A stretch of 10,636 nt of DNA from an uncultured Prevotella sp. Lineage in GTDB: Bacteria > Bacteroidota > Bacteroidia > Bacteroidales > Bacteroidaceae. The position numbers were made by a program, and so were the translations under genes. The notes below the pieces were generated by a model. The model worked only from the letters and a program-made list of their open reading frames with translations, searched no databases and was not told the origin of the DNA. Positions 1-6,985 of this stretch are shown in pieces. The stretch lies in NCBI GenBank assembly GCA_900765465.1, contig CAAFRM010000092.1, positions 1 to 10,636 on the forward strand, read 5' to 3'. The first letter of the stretch is position 1. The number at the start of each line of letters is the position of its first letter.

Positions 1-1100
1 CGGAAGGTGGAAGTACTGAATTTCTTGCTGAGCTCGGTGGTGAAAAGAGCCTCATCAATCTTACCGGCATTGAGACAGGACATACGGGTCTGAACATACT
101 GACCATCGTAAGCCTTAGTCTGTCCGTCGATGTCGCGATACATATAATTATATACGCCCTTGTTAGCCTCGTTCTTCAAATCGATGATAGACATTGGTGA
201 CTGGTAAACCATCGCACCACGTGAGTGATCGTACTTCAAGGTAGCCTTCCAGTTCAAACCGTTGTCAAAACGGTAGTTGTTCATCAGGGTTACCTCGCTT
301 GTCTTGTTCAGACAGGCATCATAGAGAGAAGTCTGCTTCAATTCACCAGTACGCATATCGCGATAAGTCATCTCATTATCAATAGGAAGATAAGAGGTGG
401 TTCCGAGCTTGAAGTTGCCATACTCCTTCACGCTTCCATCGCCTACATAGATAAATGGAGCACTCTGGGTGGCATAGTTATATACATTATGACTGTTGGC
501 ATACTTATACATAGCGGTAAATTCACCACGGTTGCCATTATACTTCTTGGTGAGGAGAGCCTTATAGATCTGAGTACGATCCTGATAAGGAGTTGACTTG
601 ATCTTAAAGGTTCCCGGGTCGAAATCCTGATACATATTGAAGCTGTAGTACCAGTCGCTACCCAAATCACCATTCATATTCAAAGAGAATTCCTGCAATC
701 CGAAGTGATTGCTCTTATAATTCAGCGTACCATTGAAACCTTTCTGACCTTTCTGGGTGAAAGAGTTCACGGCATAACCGATGTTACCGGTAGTGATGGC
801 TGTTTCAGCTATCTTGAGCAAACCCTGATGGCTCAAGCTTGCATCACCACGCCAGATGGTATTCACAGAGTGAGGATTGGTTGCATAAGTAACAGGCAGC
901 CCATTCTCCAATACATTGACATCGGCAGAAGGAAGACCTATCTGAATCTCACGAGGACCATTCGCACTGGCAGCATTGAGCATCACATTACGATTACCCT
1001 CTTCCTTAGCATTCTCATCTTGTGCTAAAGCTGCTGTAACATTAACTAATGAAAGTGCAAGCATCATGGCTGCGCTCTTTCCATTGAAAAAGTTGTTCAT
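1..1100 (-). CDS. TonB-dependent-receptor-like outer-membrane protein, N-terminal part (3' end outside window)
   Basis: An uninterrupted minus-strand frame runs from an ATG at 1098-1100 to the window edge, giving about 366 codons. Residues 1-26 form a typical signal peptide: a hydrophobic stretch ending in AALA, with likely cleavage before Gln27, so the product is exported. About 20 hydrophilic residues follow, then a region resembling a small plug domain (about 50-115, including ADVNVLENGLPV). From about 120 onward there are alternating polar/aromatic stretches typical of outer-membrane beta strands (for example DWYYSFNMYQDF and FTAMYKYANSHNVYNY). There is no carboxypeptidase-like N-terminal domain and no SusC-type plug signature, so it is not a classical SusC. 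Its position directly downstream of a sugar-sensing-type HTCS on the same strand suggests a regulated nutrient or metal-complex transporter. The substrate is unknown. A TonB box could not be identified with confidence, and the family name is inferred from architecture rather than a decisive motif. Confidence 0.7.
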   Translation of the reverse strand, partial: MNNFFNGKSAAMMLALSLVNVTAALAQDENAKEEGNRNVMLNAASANGPREIQIGLPSADVNVLENGLPVTYATNPHSVNTIWRGDASLSHQGLLKIAETAITTGNIGYAVNSFTQKGQKGFNGTLNYKSNHFGLQEFSLNMNGDLGSDWYYSFNMYQDFDPGTFKIKSTPYQDRTQIYKALLTKKYNGNRGEFTAMYKYANSHNVYNYATQSAPFIYVGDGSVKEYGNFKLGTTSYLPIDNEMTYRDMRTGELKQTSLYDACLNKTSEVTLMNNYRFDNGLNWKATLKYDHSRGAMVYQSPMSIIDLKNEANKGVYNYMYRDIDGQTKAYDGQYVQTRMSCLNAGKIDEALFTTELSKKFSTSTF

Positions 1101-1148
1101 AACCTTATTCGTTTAATTTTGTTAGCATTATTGTTTTGATTTCTGGTG

Positions 1149-1156
1149 CAAAATTA
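1149..1156 (-). promoter_or_regulatory. Putative -7 element for the outer-membrane receptor gene
   Basis: Read on the minus strand this is TAATTTTG followed by CACC, which fits the Bacteroidetes -7 consensus TAnnTTTG. It lies about 50 nt upstream of the receptor ATG. No -33 TTTG at the usual 19-21 nt spacing is visible; the nearest TTG is only 14 nt away. A weak -33 would fit a promoter that depends on an activator such as the neighbouring HTCS. Confidence 0.55.
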
Positions 1157-1196
1157 TATAAAGGACTGAACAACAGGTTTAAAAATCATTTCATAT

Positions 1197-1262
1197 GATA
1201 CAAAATTTCGTTCAATGAAACATAATTGATACAACATGAACGGATTTTGTCAGGAGATACAA
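1197..1262 (-). promoter_or_regulatory. Three direct copies of TTGTATC, candidate HTCS operator
   Basis: The plus-strand heptamer GATACAA (TTGTATC in the direction of receptor transcription) occurs at 1197-1203, 1228-1234 and 1256-1262, all in the same orientation, with starts 31 and 28 bp apart (close to three helical turns). All three lie upstream of the -7 element at 1149-1156, where an activator would bind. AraC-type output domains commonly bind direct repeats. Overlapping inverted repeats are also present: ATCAT/ATGAT at 1185-1199 and TTTCAT/ATGAAA at 1189-1220. Assignment to the HTCS is inference from adjacency. Confidence 0.4.
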
Positions 1263-1293
1263 GCACTATCAAAGAGAAAAGAAAGCTGTAGAA

Positions 1294-4095
1294 TCAAACG
1301 TTCCCCACATCTCCAGGCAACATACCAAACTCATCCTTAAAACACTTGGTAAAATAAGACGGAGCTGAGAAACCTACATCATAGGCAACCTCAGAGACAC
1401 TCATGCTGCGGCTTTCAAGCAGTCGCTTTGCCTTTGCCAAACGGGCCTTGCGGAGCAAATCCACCACAGAAGAGCCAGTCATCGCCTTCACCTTACGATA
1501 CAGCTGCACGCGGCTCAAGCCAATCTGCTTACCAATATCCTCTACACCAAACTCGCTGTCGGAGAGATTCTTCTGGATGATAGAATGAAGCTGCTTGAGA
1601 AATTGCTTGTCACGATCTTCCAGATGCGATTCCGCTATTTCCTGCTCAGCCTCCTTAGAGCCCTGGAAAAGATGTTTCAAGAGTTTACGCTGCTTCAGGA
1701 GATTCTCAATACGAGCCAGGAGCACCTTGCTATGGAATGGCTTGGTGATATAAGAATCGGCTCCATGTTCGTAACCTTCTGCACGATGCTCCTCCAGATT
1801 CTTTGCCGTGAGCATAATGACTGGAATATGCGAAGTAGCCGTATGGGTTTTCAACTGTTCGGTGAACTCCAAACCATCCATCACCGGCATCATCACATCG
1901 CAGATGACCAAATCCGGAACTTCCTTCTTGGCTATCTCCAATCCTTCCTTGCCATCCACAGCCTCCATTACTATATAATCATCCTGCAAAAGCGTATGCT
2001 CATACTGACGGATATCATTGTTGTCATCAATGACCAGAACGGTTGGCTTATTGGTATTCTCGCTAACCAACTGCTGTACTTTTCCACATTTCCTCACGCC
2101 ATCATCGATATATTGCAGTACAGACTCGTTTACCACATTCTTATTATCTGAATTAGAATTACTTACATAGTTATCCACATCCTCATCTTCCATGTGGATA
2201 ACCAGTGATTTATCCACCTGTTCACGTGGGATTTCCACTATAAAGTCAGACCCCTTTCCCAATTCACTCTCAACCCAAACTTCACCATGATGCAATTCCA
2301 CAAACGACTTGACCAAAGCCAAGCCAATGCCGGTACCGCTGGCAGCCCCCTTAGCCTGGAAGAAGCGCTCGAAGATCTTATCAGTCTCCTCCTTCTCAAT
2401 ACCCTTGCCGGTATCTCGTACATCCAGTCGGAGTTTCTCACCTTCATCTTTCAGGGAAACAAAGATGTCGCCACCAGCAGGAGTATATTTCAAGGCATTG
2501 CTCAAAAGATTGAAGATTACTCGGGCTATCTTCTCCTTATCGGCTACCACTTCATGACTGCCCTTGAAAGCCGCTATATCCAGATGGAGTTTGATTTGCT
2601 TGCGTTCGGCAGTAAGCTGGAAATCACCCACCCATACCGTCAAGGTTTTCACGATGTCGAAGCGATAAAGTTTCAAGTCCATCTTTCCGTTCTGAATCTT
2701 GCGGAAATCGAGGATGCTACTCACCAGCTGCTGCAGGGCGATGGCATTACGCTGCACCATCTTGAGCAGTTCCCGACTTTTGCCTTTGATGCCGCTATCT
2801 TCCAGTAGCATCTCCACAGGGTCGGCAATCAACGTTAACGGAGTTCGAAGTTCATGACTGATATTCGTAAAGAATACCAGGCGAGAATGGGTCAGTTCCA
2901 TAACCTCCTCATTCAGACGCTTCAATTCTTCGTTCTTTACTTCCAGCTCCCCATTCACTCGTTTCAGTTCATCATTGGTTTTAGCCAGTTTCTCGTTGAG
3001 TTTCGCCTTTATCACATAGCCACGGAAAACCATGGTAGAGGCAACCAGACATACCAAGAGAAACAGGCACAATCCTACCAGCATGATTTTCTGAGAGTTA
3101 TAATCAGCCAGATATCGATCAACCTGTTTATGCAAGGTTTTCAGATTGCGTGCTTGTCGCTCTGCATCCCTAGCCTCCATCAAGGTGAGTTCAGCATTTG
3201 CCTTGGTAATGATAGAGGTACTCATATAGTTATCGCGCTTATAAGGTTGACGCTTCAGAATCTTCATTGCCAGGGCTATCACCTCATCGCCCTTGGTAGG
3301 ATAGAGATAGGAAGCCTCGAAGATGCCGTCACGCACCAGTTCCAGGCCACCACCCTCGGTAGCCATTCCATCCACGCCGGTATATTTATAATTGCGCTTC
3401 ACACCCATCTGCTGAACTGCCACATAGGCACCCCATGCCAGCCGGTCGTTGTGGGCAAAGACATAATCAAAATCTTGCGTCTTCTTCAAGATTCTTTTCA
3501 TTGCCCTTATACCACCTTCTTCCTTCCAGTTTCCACTCTCAGAAGCAACCATCTGAATACCAGGATAAGATTTGATGGCATCCATAAAGCCACGATGACG
3601 CTCCATGGCAGGCGATGAACCTTCCAAGCCACCTATTTCGACAACACGTCCATGCCCCTGCAACTGCTGGGCAACAAACTTACCCATCGAATTGCCTATG
3701 GTATAGTTATCGCAACCGATGAATGCCGTATATTTGCCAGAATTGGTCTTGCGATCATAAAGTATCACAGGAATACCTTTGTCGTGAGCACGATCCACAG
3801 CCTTTGAGATGGCGCTCAACTGATTAGGAGAGATGATGAGCAGATCGACCCCCTCGTCTATAAACTGGTTAACCTGCTTGTTCTGCAATACATTATCATC
3901 ATTCGACGAAGCAAGTTTCACTATGATGGAATCATTGAGATACTCACTCGTCTTCAACTCATCATTGAGCTTATCACGCCAGACATCCTCTGAGCATTGA
4001 GAAACACCAATGACAAACTTCTTGGGTTGCTTGCTACAGCTGCCTAGCAACACGAGAAATGCCATATATATAATAAGGTGCAAATAACGTTTCAT
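1294..4095 (-). CDS. Hybrid two-component system regulator (PBP-like sensor, histidine kinase, receiver, AraC output)
   Basis: The 933-residue protein combines a sensor kinase and its response regulator in one chain. Residues 1-20 are a signal sequence ending in a lipobox-like LGSC (Cys20). Residues 26-300 resemble a type I periplasmic sugar-binding protein of the RbsB/LacI kind (FVIGVS, DLLIISP, IPVILYDRKT, AHNDRLAWGAY). Residues 336-357 form a single membrane helix, followed by a charged coiled coil (365-400). The kinase core has the H box NISHELRTP with phospho-acceptor His414, the N box NLLSNALKYTP (about 529-539), G1 DTGKGI (561-566) and G2 GTGIGLAL (587-594). The receiver (684-803) has acidic residues at 690/691, phospho-acceptor Asp733, Thr763 and Lys785. 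An AraC-type DNA-binding domain fills 830-930. All catalytic residues seem intact. The layout matches Bacteroides thetaiotaomicron BT1754, which senses fructose; the ligand here is not provable from sequence. Likely target: the receptor gene downstream. Confidence 0.95.
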   Translation of the reverse strand: MKRYLHLIIYMAFLVLLGSCSKQPKKFVIGVSQCSEDVWRDKLNDELKTSEYLNDSIIVKLASSNDDNVLQNKQVNQFIDEGVDLLIISPNQLSAISKAVDRAHDKGIPVILYDRKTNSGKYTAFIGCDNYTIGNSMGKFVAQQLQGHGRVVEIGGLEGSSPAMERHRGFMDAIKSYPGIQMVASESGNWKEEGGIRAMKRILKKTQDFDYVFAHNDRLAWGAYVAVQQMGVKRNYKYTGVDGMATEGGGLELVRDGIFEASYLYPTKGDEVIALAMKILKRQPYKRDNYMSTSIITKANAELTLMEARDAERQARNLKTLHKQVDRYLADYNSQKIMLVGLCLFLLVCLVASTMVFRGYVIKAKLNEKLAKTNDELKRVNGELEVKNEELKRLNEEVMELTHSRLVFFTNISHELRTPLTLIADPVEMLLEDSGIKGKSRELLKMVQRNAIALQQLVSSILDFRKIQNGKMDLKLYRFDIVKTLTVWVGDFQLTAERKQIKLHLDIAAFKGSHEVVADKEKIARVIFNLLSNALKYTPAGGDIFVSLKDEGEKLRLDVRDTGKGIEKEETDKIFERFFQAKGAASGTGIGLALVKSFVELHHGEVWVESELGKGSDFIVEIPREQVDKSLVIHMEDEDVDNYVSNSNSDNKNVVNESVLQYIDDGVRKCGKVQQLVSENTNKPTVLVIDDNNDIRQYEHTLLQDDYIVMEAVDGKEGLEIAKKEVPDLVICDVMMPVMDGLEFTEQLKTHTATSHIPVIMLTAKNLEEHRAEGYEHGADSYITKPFHSKVLLARIENLLKQRKLLKHLFQGSKEAEQEIAESHLEDRDKQFLKQLHSIIQKNLSDSEFGVEDIGKQIGLSRVQLYRKVKAMTGSSVVDLLRKARLAKAKRLLESRSMSVSEVAYDVGFSAPSYFTKCFKDEFGMLPGDVGNV
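2080..2218. other. Cluster of DnaA boxes inside the HTCS coding region
   Basis: Four 9-mers fit the DnaA box: TTTTCCACA at 2080-2088 (plus), TTATCCACA at 2171-2179 (plus, perfect), TTATCCACA at 2193-2201 (minus, perfect) and TTATCCACC at 2210-2218 (plus, one mismatch). The last three fall in 48 bp and encode about residues 626-642, in the linker between the kinase ATPase domain and the receiver, where protein constraint should be low. The match to the box is direct observation; DnaA binding is inference. Confidence 0.45.
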
Positions 4096-4165
4096 ATCGC
4101 TTATACGTTTGTTATATTAAAAGATTGTTCACTTAGAGAAAGCCTTAAAGAACGACTTTTCGGTG

Positions 4166-4173
4166 CAAATTTA
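4166..4173 (-). promoter_or_regulatory. Putative -7 element for the HTCS gene
   Basis: On the minus strand this reads TAAATTTG followed by CACC, matching TAnnTTTG. It sits about 70 nt upstream of the HTCS start codon in the divergent gap shared with aspA (4096-4342). No -33 TTG lies at the right spacing. The gap holds no convincing gene; the short frames over it have no recognisable domain. Confidence 0.5.
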
Positions 4174-4259
4174 CAACTTTTTTTTGGTTTTCTATCATTT
4201 GGTTCGTTTTTTACAAATATCAAGCAAAGATTTTTAAAGAAGATTATCAAAAAATGCAT

Positions 4260-4267
4260 TAATTTTG
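4260..4267 (+). promoter_or_regulatory. Putative -7 element for aspA
   Basis: TAATTTTG followed by CACC matches the Bacteroidetes -7 consensus and lies 75 nt upstream of the aspA start. A -33 TTG at 20 nt spacing is not seen. The leader from there to the ATG is very A-rich and has no Shine-Dalgarno sequence, as is common in this phylum. Confidence 0.55.
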
Positions 4268-4342
4268 CACCCAGAAAGATATATAACGAGAAAAAAAAGC
4301 AATCGACAATAAATAGTATAAACAACAAAAACTGAAAATATT

Positions 4343-5761
4343 ATGGCTGAAGAGAAAAAATTTAGAGTAGAGTCAGACCTTTTAGGTGAACTCAAGGTTC
4401 CTGCTGAAGCACTTTATGGTGTACAGACACAGCGCGGTATCAACAACTACCACATCTCCCGCAAGACAATGTGCAGCTATCCAGACTTCATCATCGCTAT
4501 CGCATACGTGAAGCTGGCTGCTATTGAGACCAATCATACCCTCGGCGTTATCAACGACGAGATTTCAGGTGCCATCTCTCAGGCTTGCCGCGAAATCATC
4601 GACGGCAAATGGCATGAGAACTTCCCTATCGACATGGTACAGGGTGGTGCAGGTACATCTGTCAACATGAACGCCAACGAGGTAATCGCCAACCGTGCAC
4701 TCGAAATCATGGGCCACGAAAAGGCTGACTACCAGTACTGTTCTCCTAACGACCACTGCAACTGCGGTCAGAGTACCAACGATGTATATCCTACTTCTAT
4801 CCGCCTGGCTCTCATCCGTATGAACACCCATTTGATAGGTGCCCTTACAGGTTTGATCAGCGCATTCCGCTATAAGGCAGATGAGTATGCCGACGTTATC
4901 AAGATGGGGCGCACCCAGTTGCAGGATGCTGTTCCTATGTCTTTCGGACAGGAATTCAATGCATACGCCAACAACCTGGAAGAGGAAATCCTCAACCTGG
5001 AACGCAACGTAAAACTCCTGCACGAAATCAACATGGGTGGTACAGCCATCGGTACCGGCTTGAATGCCGTTCCTGGCTTCGCCAAGCTCTGCGCTGCCAA
5101 CCTCAGCAAGCTGACAGGCGAGAACTTCGAAACAGCTACCGACCTGGTAGAGGCAACCCCTGATACAGGTGCTTACGTAAGCTACTCTTCTGCTTTGAAG
5201 CGCTTGGCTATCAAGTTGTCTAAGATCTGTAACGACCTCCGTCTGATGGCATCAGGTCCTCGTTGCGGCTTGAACGAAATCAACCTTCCTCCTAAGGCAC
5301 CAGGTTCTTCTATCATGCCGGGCAAGGTGAACCCTGTGATCCCAGAGGTAACCAACCAGGTTTGCTTCAAGGTAATCGGTAACGATGCTACCGTGAGCTT
5401 CGCTGCAGAGGCAGGACAGTTGGAGTTGAACGTGATGGAGCCTATCATCACCGAAAGTCTCTTCGAGAGCTTGACATGGATGAAGAACGCCATCGAAACC
5501 CTTACCTCTGAGTGTATCCTCGGCATCACCGTGAACAAGGAGCGTTGCTACGAGATGGTAAAGAACAGTATCGGCATCGTTACTGCCCTTAATCCCATCA
5601 TCGGATATAAGAAGAGTTCCAAAGTGGCTAAAGAAGCTCATGCTACAGGACGCTCTGTTTATGACATTGTCATCGAGCAAGGAATCATGAGCAAGGAAGA
5701 ACTCGACAAGGCACTCGACCCTAAGGAGATGCTGCAGTCGCACAAGTTTACGCTGAAATAA
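4343..5761 (+). CDS. aspA: Aspartate ammonia-lyase (aspartase)
   Basis: The enzyme reversibly deaminates L-aspartate to fumarate and ammonia in the cytosol; in anaerobic Bacteroidetes the fumarate can feed succinate production. The 472-residue length is usual for the aspartase/fumarase II family. Visible signatures are GTSVNMNANEVIANRA (103-118), GQSTNDVYPT (142-151), GRTQLQDAVP (189-198) and the flexible catalytic loop GSSIMPGKVNP (321-331), which holds the catalytic serine. Gln in GRTQLQDAVP, where fumarases usually have His, favours aspartase over fumarase. The loop near PNDHCNCGQ (135-143) carries two cysteines (139, 141), a modest local variation. The ATG follows an A-rich leader and begins the conserved N-terminus (FRVESDLLGELKVP). 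It stands alone between its own promoter and terminator, divergent from the HTCS gene. Confidence 0.95.
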   Translation: MAEEKKFRVESDLLGELKVPAEALYGVQTQRGINNYHISRKTMCSYPDFIIAIAYVKLAAIETNHTLGVINDEISGAISQACREIIDGKWHENFPIDMVQGGAGTSVNMNANEVIANRALEIMGHEKADYQYCSPNDHCNCGQSTNDVYPTSIRLALIRMNTHLIGALTGLISAFRYKADEYADVIKMGRTQLQDAVPMSFGQEFNAYANNLEEEILNLERNVKLLHEINMGGTAIGTGLNAVPGFAKLCAANLSKLTGENFETATDLVEATPDTGAYVSYSSALKRLAIKLSKICNDLRLMASGPRCGLNEINLPPKAPGSSIMPGKVNPVIPEVTNQVCFKVIGNDATVSFAAEAGQLELNVMEPIITESLFESLTWMKNAIETLTSECILGITVNKERCYEMVKNSIGIVTALNPIIGYKKSSKVAKEAHATGRSVYDIVIEQGIMSKEELDKALDPKEMLQSHKFTLK

Positions 5762-5803
5762 ATTTTTCCATAACCAGTCAGCTTATTAGCTGAAATTACA
5801 AGA

Positions 5804-5852
5804 AACCTGTAAGCGTATTCCCAATTTGGAATATAGCTTACAGGTTCTTTTT
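5804..5852 (+). terminator. Rho-independent terminator of aspA, possibly bidirectional
   Basis: AACCTGTAAGC (5804-5814) pairs perfectly with GCTTACAGGTT (5836-5846). An inner 6-bp stem, TATTCC/GGAATA (5816-5821 and 5828-5833), closes a 6-nt loop, and T5 follows at 5848-5852. It lies in the 107-bp convergent gap between aspA and the AraC-type gene. In the minus direction the stem is followed only by the T-poor TCTTG, so termination of the regulator gene there would be weaker. A smaller 6-bp hairpin, TCAGCT/AGCTGA, lies just upstream at 5778-5793 without a T tract. Confidence 0.85.
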
Positions 5853-5868
5853 ATATCATTTCAAAAAA

Positions 5869-6714
5869 TCATTCCTGGTTGCGATAAGCCAGCGGCGACA
5901 TTCCCGAGCGAAGCTTAAAAAAATTGGTCATGGCACTCTGGTCGCTAAAATGCAGATAATCAGCTATCTCTCTCATCGTCATATCCGATTGTTTCAGAAG
6001 ATTACATATCTCCTTATACAATAAAGATGTAATGTGGTCATTCACCGTGGTTCCGGAAATCTCCTTGATCATTCTCGAAAGATAAGGAGAAGATACGTTC
6101 AGTTTATCGGCATAGAATCGAATCTGCCGCTCGGTGCGGAAATGGCGATACAGGAGATGGAGAAATATCTCATATACCTCTTTCTTATGCCGCAAATCGC
6201 GAGTAACGGATACATTCTCGTAGGGAAGCTCTGATACCAGGAGCTTCAATACATTCACCATCGACTGTATCATCTCCACCTTATAGATATGCTGATGGCG
6301 TACGATGTCGCGAATCATGTGGAAGATATCAAGAGCCGCCTTCTGCTTGTCGGCAGACAACTGATACACCACATCGGCAGAGATTTCCTCATCCACCAGG
6401 ATAGCTTCCGCCTCGAAATCTGCCGACATGTCAGAAAAGGCAATGACATGCTTGGGCGAGATAACCAGCAGTTCGCCAGATATCAACGTTCTGTCAGTTC
6501 CATCGGTTTCAGCACCCTGCTGAAGAACCTTCATATTGATGTTTCCTCTGGTCACCAACACCAGTTTGGTAAACAGAGTGCGCTCTAGAGCCATCTCTTT
6601 CAATTCATCCTCGCATAAATCATCTATATAAATATGTGCGGCATAAGCCCCAAAAATGCTTTCAAGATGGTGTTGGGCGGCAAACTCCTTTAAATTATAA
6701 ACTTGCTGCTTCAT
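5869..6714 (-). CDS. AraC-family transcriptional regulator
   Basis: The 281-residue cytosolic protein has an N-terminal ligand-binding/dimerisation region of cupin-like character (about 20-110, with a beta-rich stretch around LVLVTRGNINMKV and SGELLVISPKHVIAF) and a C-terminal AraC-type DNA-binding domain (about 180-280). Its first helix-turn-helix covers about FYADKLNVSSPYLSRMIKE (200-218), and the second covers REIADYLHFSDQSAMTNFFK (248-267), followed by the family-typical GMSPLAYR. The ATG at 6712-6714 suits the family length and lies 27 nt downstream of a good promoter. It is convergent with aspA and transcribed alone. The sequence gives no ligand or target; regulation of aspA is possible but unsupported. 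The N-terminal half is too divergent for a specific subfamily call. Confidence 0.9.
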   Translation of the reverse strand: MKQQVYNLKEFAAQHHLESIFGAYAAHIYIDDLCEDELKEMALERTLFTKLVLVTRGNINMKVLQQGAETDGTDRTLISGELLVISPKHVIAFSDMSADFEAEAILVDEEISADVVYQLSADKQKAALDIFHMIRDIVRHQHIYKVEMIQSMVNVLKLLVSELPYENVSVTRDLRHKKEVYEIFLHLLYRHFRTERQIRFYADKLNVSSPYLSRMIKEISGTTVNDHITSLLYKEICNLLKQSDMTMREIADYLHFSDQSAMTNFFKLRSGMSPLAYRNQE

Positions 6715-6740
6715 AAAGACTCATAATTTTTAGTTGGGGA

Positions 6741-6771
6741 CAAATTTACAATTTTATTTTGGAAAATGCAA
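6741..6771 (-). promoter_or_regulatory. Promoter of the AraC-family regulator
   Basis: On the minus strand, TTG (6769-6771) lies 20 nt upstream of TAAATTTG (6741-6748), fitting the Bacteroidetes -33/-7 pattern. The -7 element lies 26 nt from the ATG, so the leader is very short. The DnaA-box-like cluster starts immediately upstream, at 6778, and could affect this promoter. Confidence 0.65.
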
Positions 6772-6777
6772 GAAACG

Positions 6778-6937
6778 TATGGATAAAAAATGTGAAGAAC
6801 TTAAACAGCCAAATGTTATCAACGATGTTTTTCCAACAACACAACCACTGAAAATCAAGCTATTAAGATAGTTTTCCACAGTTATCAACAACAACTTGGA
6901 TAACTTTATGAAACCCGAAGTGGAAAAGTGTGGAAAA
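6778..6937. other. Intergenic cluster of DnaA-box-like 9-mers (candidate replication or DnaA-binding locus)
   Basis: Eight sites approach TTATCCACA or its relaxed form TTWTNCACA within 160 bp. TTTTCCACA is perfect to the relaxed form at 6872-6880 (plus) and 6929-6937 (minus). One-mismatch sites are TTATCCATA (6778-6786, minus), TTCTTCACA (6791-6799, minus), TTATCAACA (6882-6890, plus) and TTTTCCACT (6919-6927, minus). Weaker sites are TTATCAACG (6816-6824, plus) and TTATCCAAG (6895-6903, minus). Two pairs, 6872/6882 and 6919/6929, are spaced exactly 10 bp, one helical turn. No coding frame here looks real. AT-rich DNA flanks the cluster on both sides. Function as oriC or a titration site is inference. 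Confidence 0.45.
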
Positions 6938-6948
6938 GTTTGGCGCAC

Positions 6949-6979
6949 AAAAAAGACACTAACTTAAAAGTTAGTGTCT
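6949..6979 (-). terminator. Rho-independent terminator of the tRNA gene
   Basis: On the minus strand AGACACTAACTT (6979-6968) pairs with AAGTTAGTGTCT (6965-6954), a near-perfect stem of 10-12 bp with a tight AT-rich loop, followed by a run of six Ts including the last stem base. It starts 7 nt past the tRNA 3' end, so the tRNA is a single-gene unit. Confidence 0.9.
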
Positions 6980-6985
6980 CTAATG

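Noticed and set aside
225..1028. Plus-strand open frames of 123 and 107 codons over the receptor gene
   Set aside because: They lie antisense to a continuous minus-strand frame with signal peptide and beta-barrel-like composition, and show no domain of their own.
1585..3618. Several long plus-strand frames (up to 254 codons) opposite the HTCS gene
   Set aside because: They are antisense shadows of a well-supported multi-domain regulator; their translations have biased, domain-free composition.
4078..4335. Short overlapping frames on both strands in the HTCS-aspA gap
   Set aside because: The region is AT-rich and carries both divergent -7 elements; the peptides are low-complexity and have no recognisable start context or domain.
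5778..5793. Small hairpin TCAGCT/AGCTGA after aspA as a separate terminator
   Set aside because: The stem is only 6 bp, with no following T tract, and the much stronger hairpin at 5804-5846 lies just downstream.
6754..6948. 64-codon minus-strand frame across the DnaA-box cluster
   Set aside because: It overlaps the regulator promoter and the tRNA terminator T run, has no recognisable domain, and its composition follows the AT-rich DNA.
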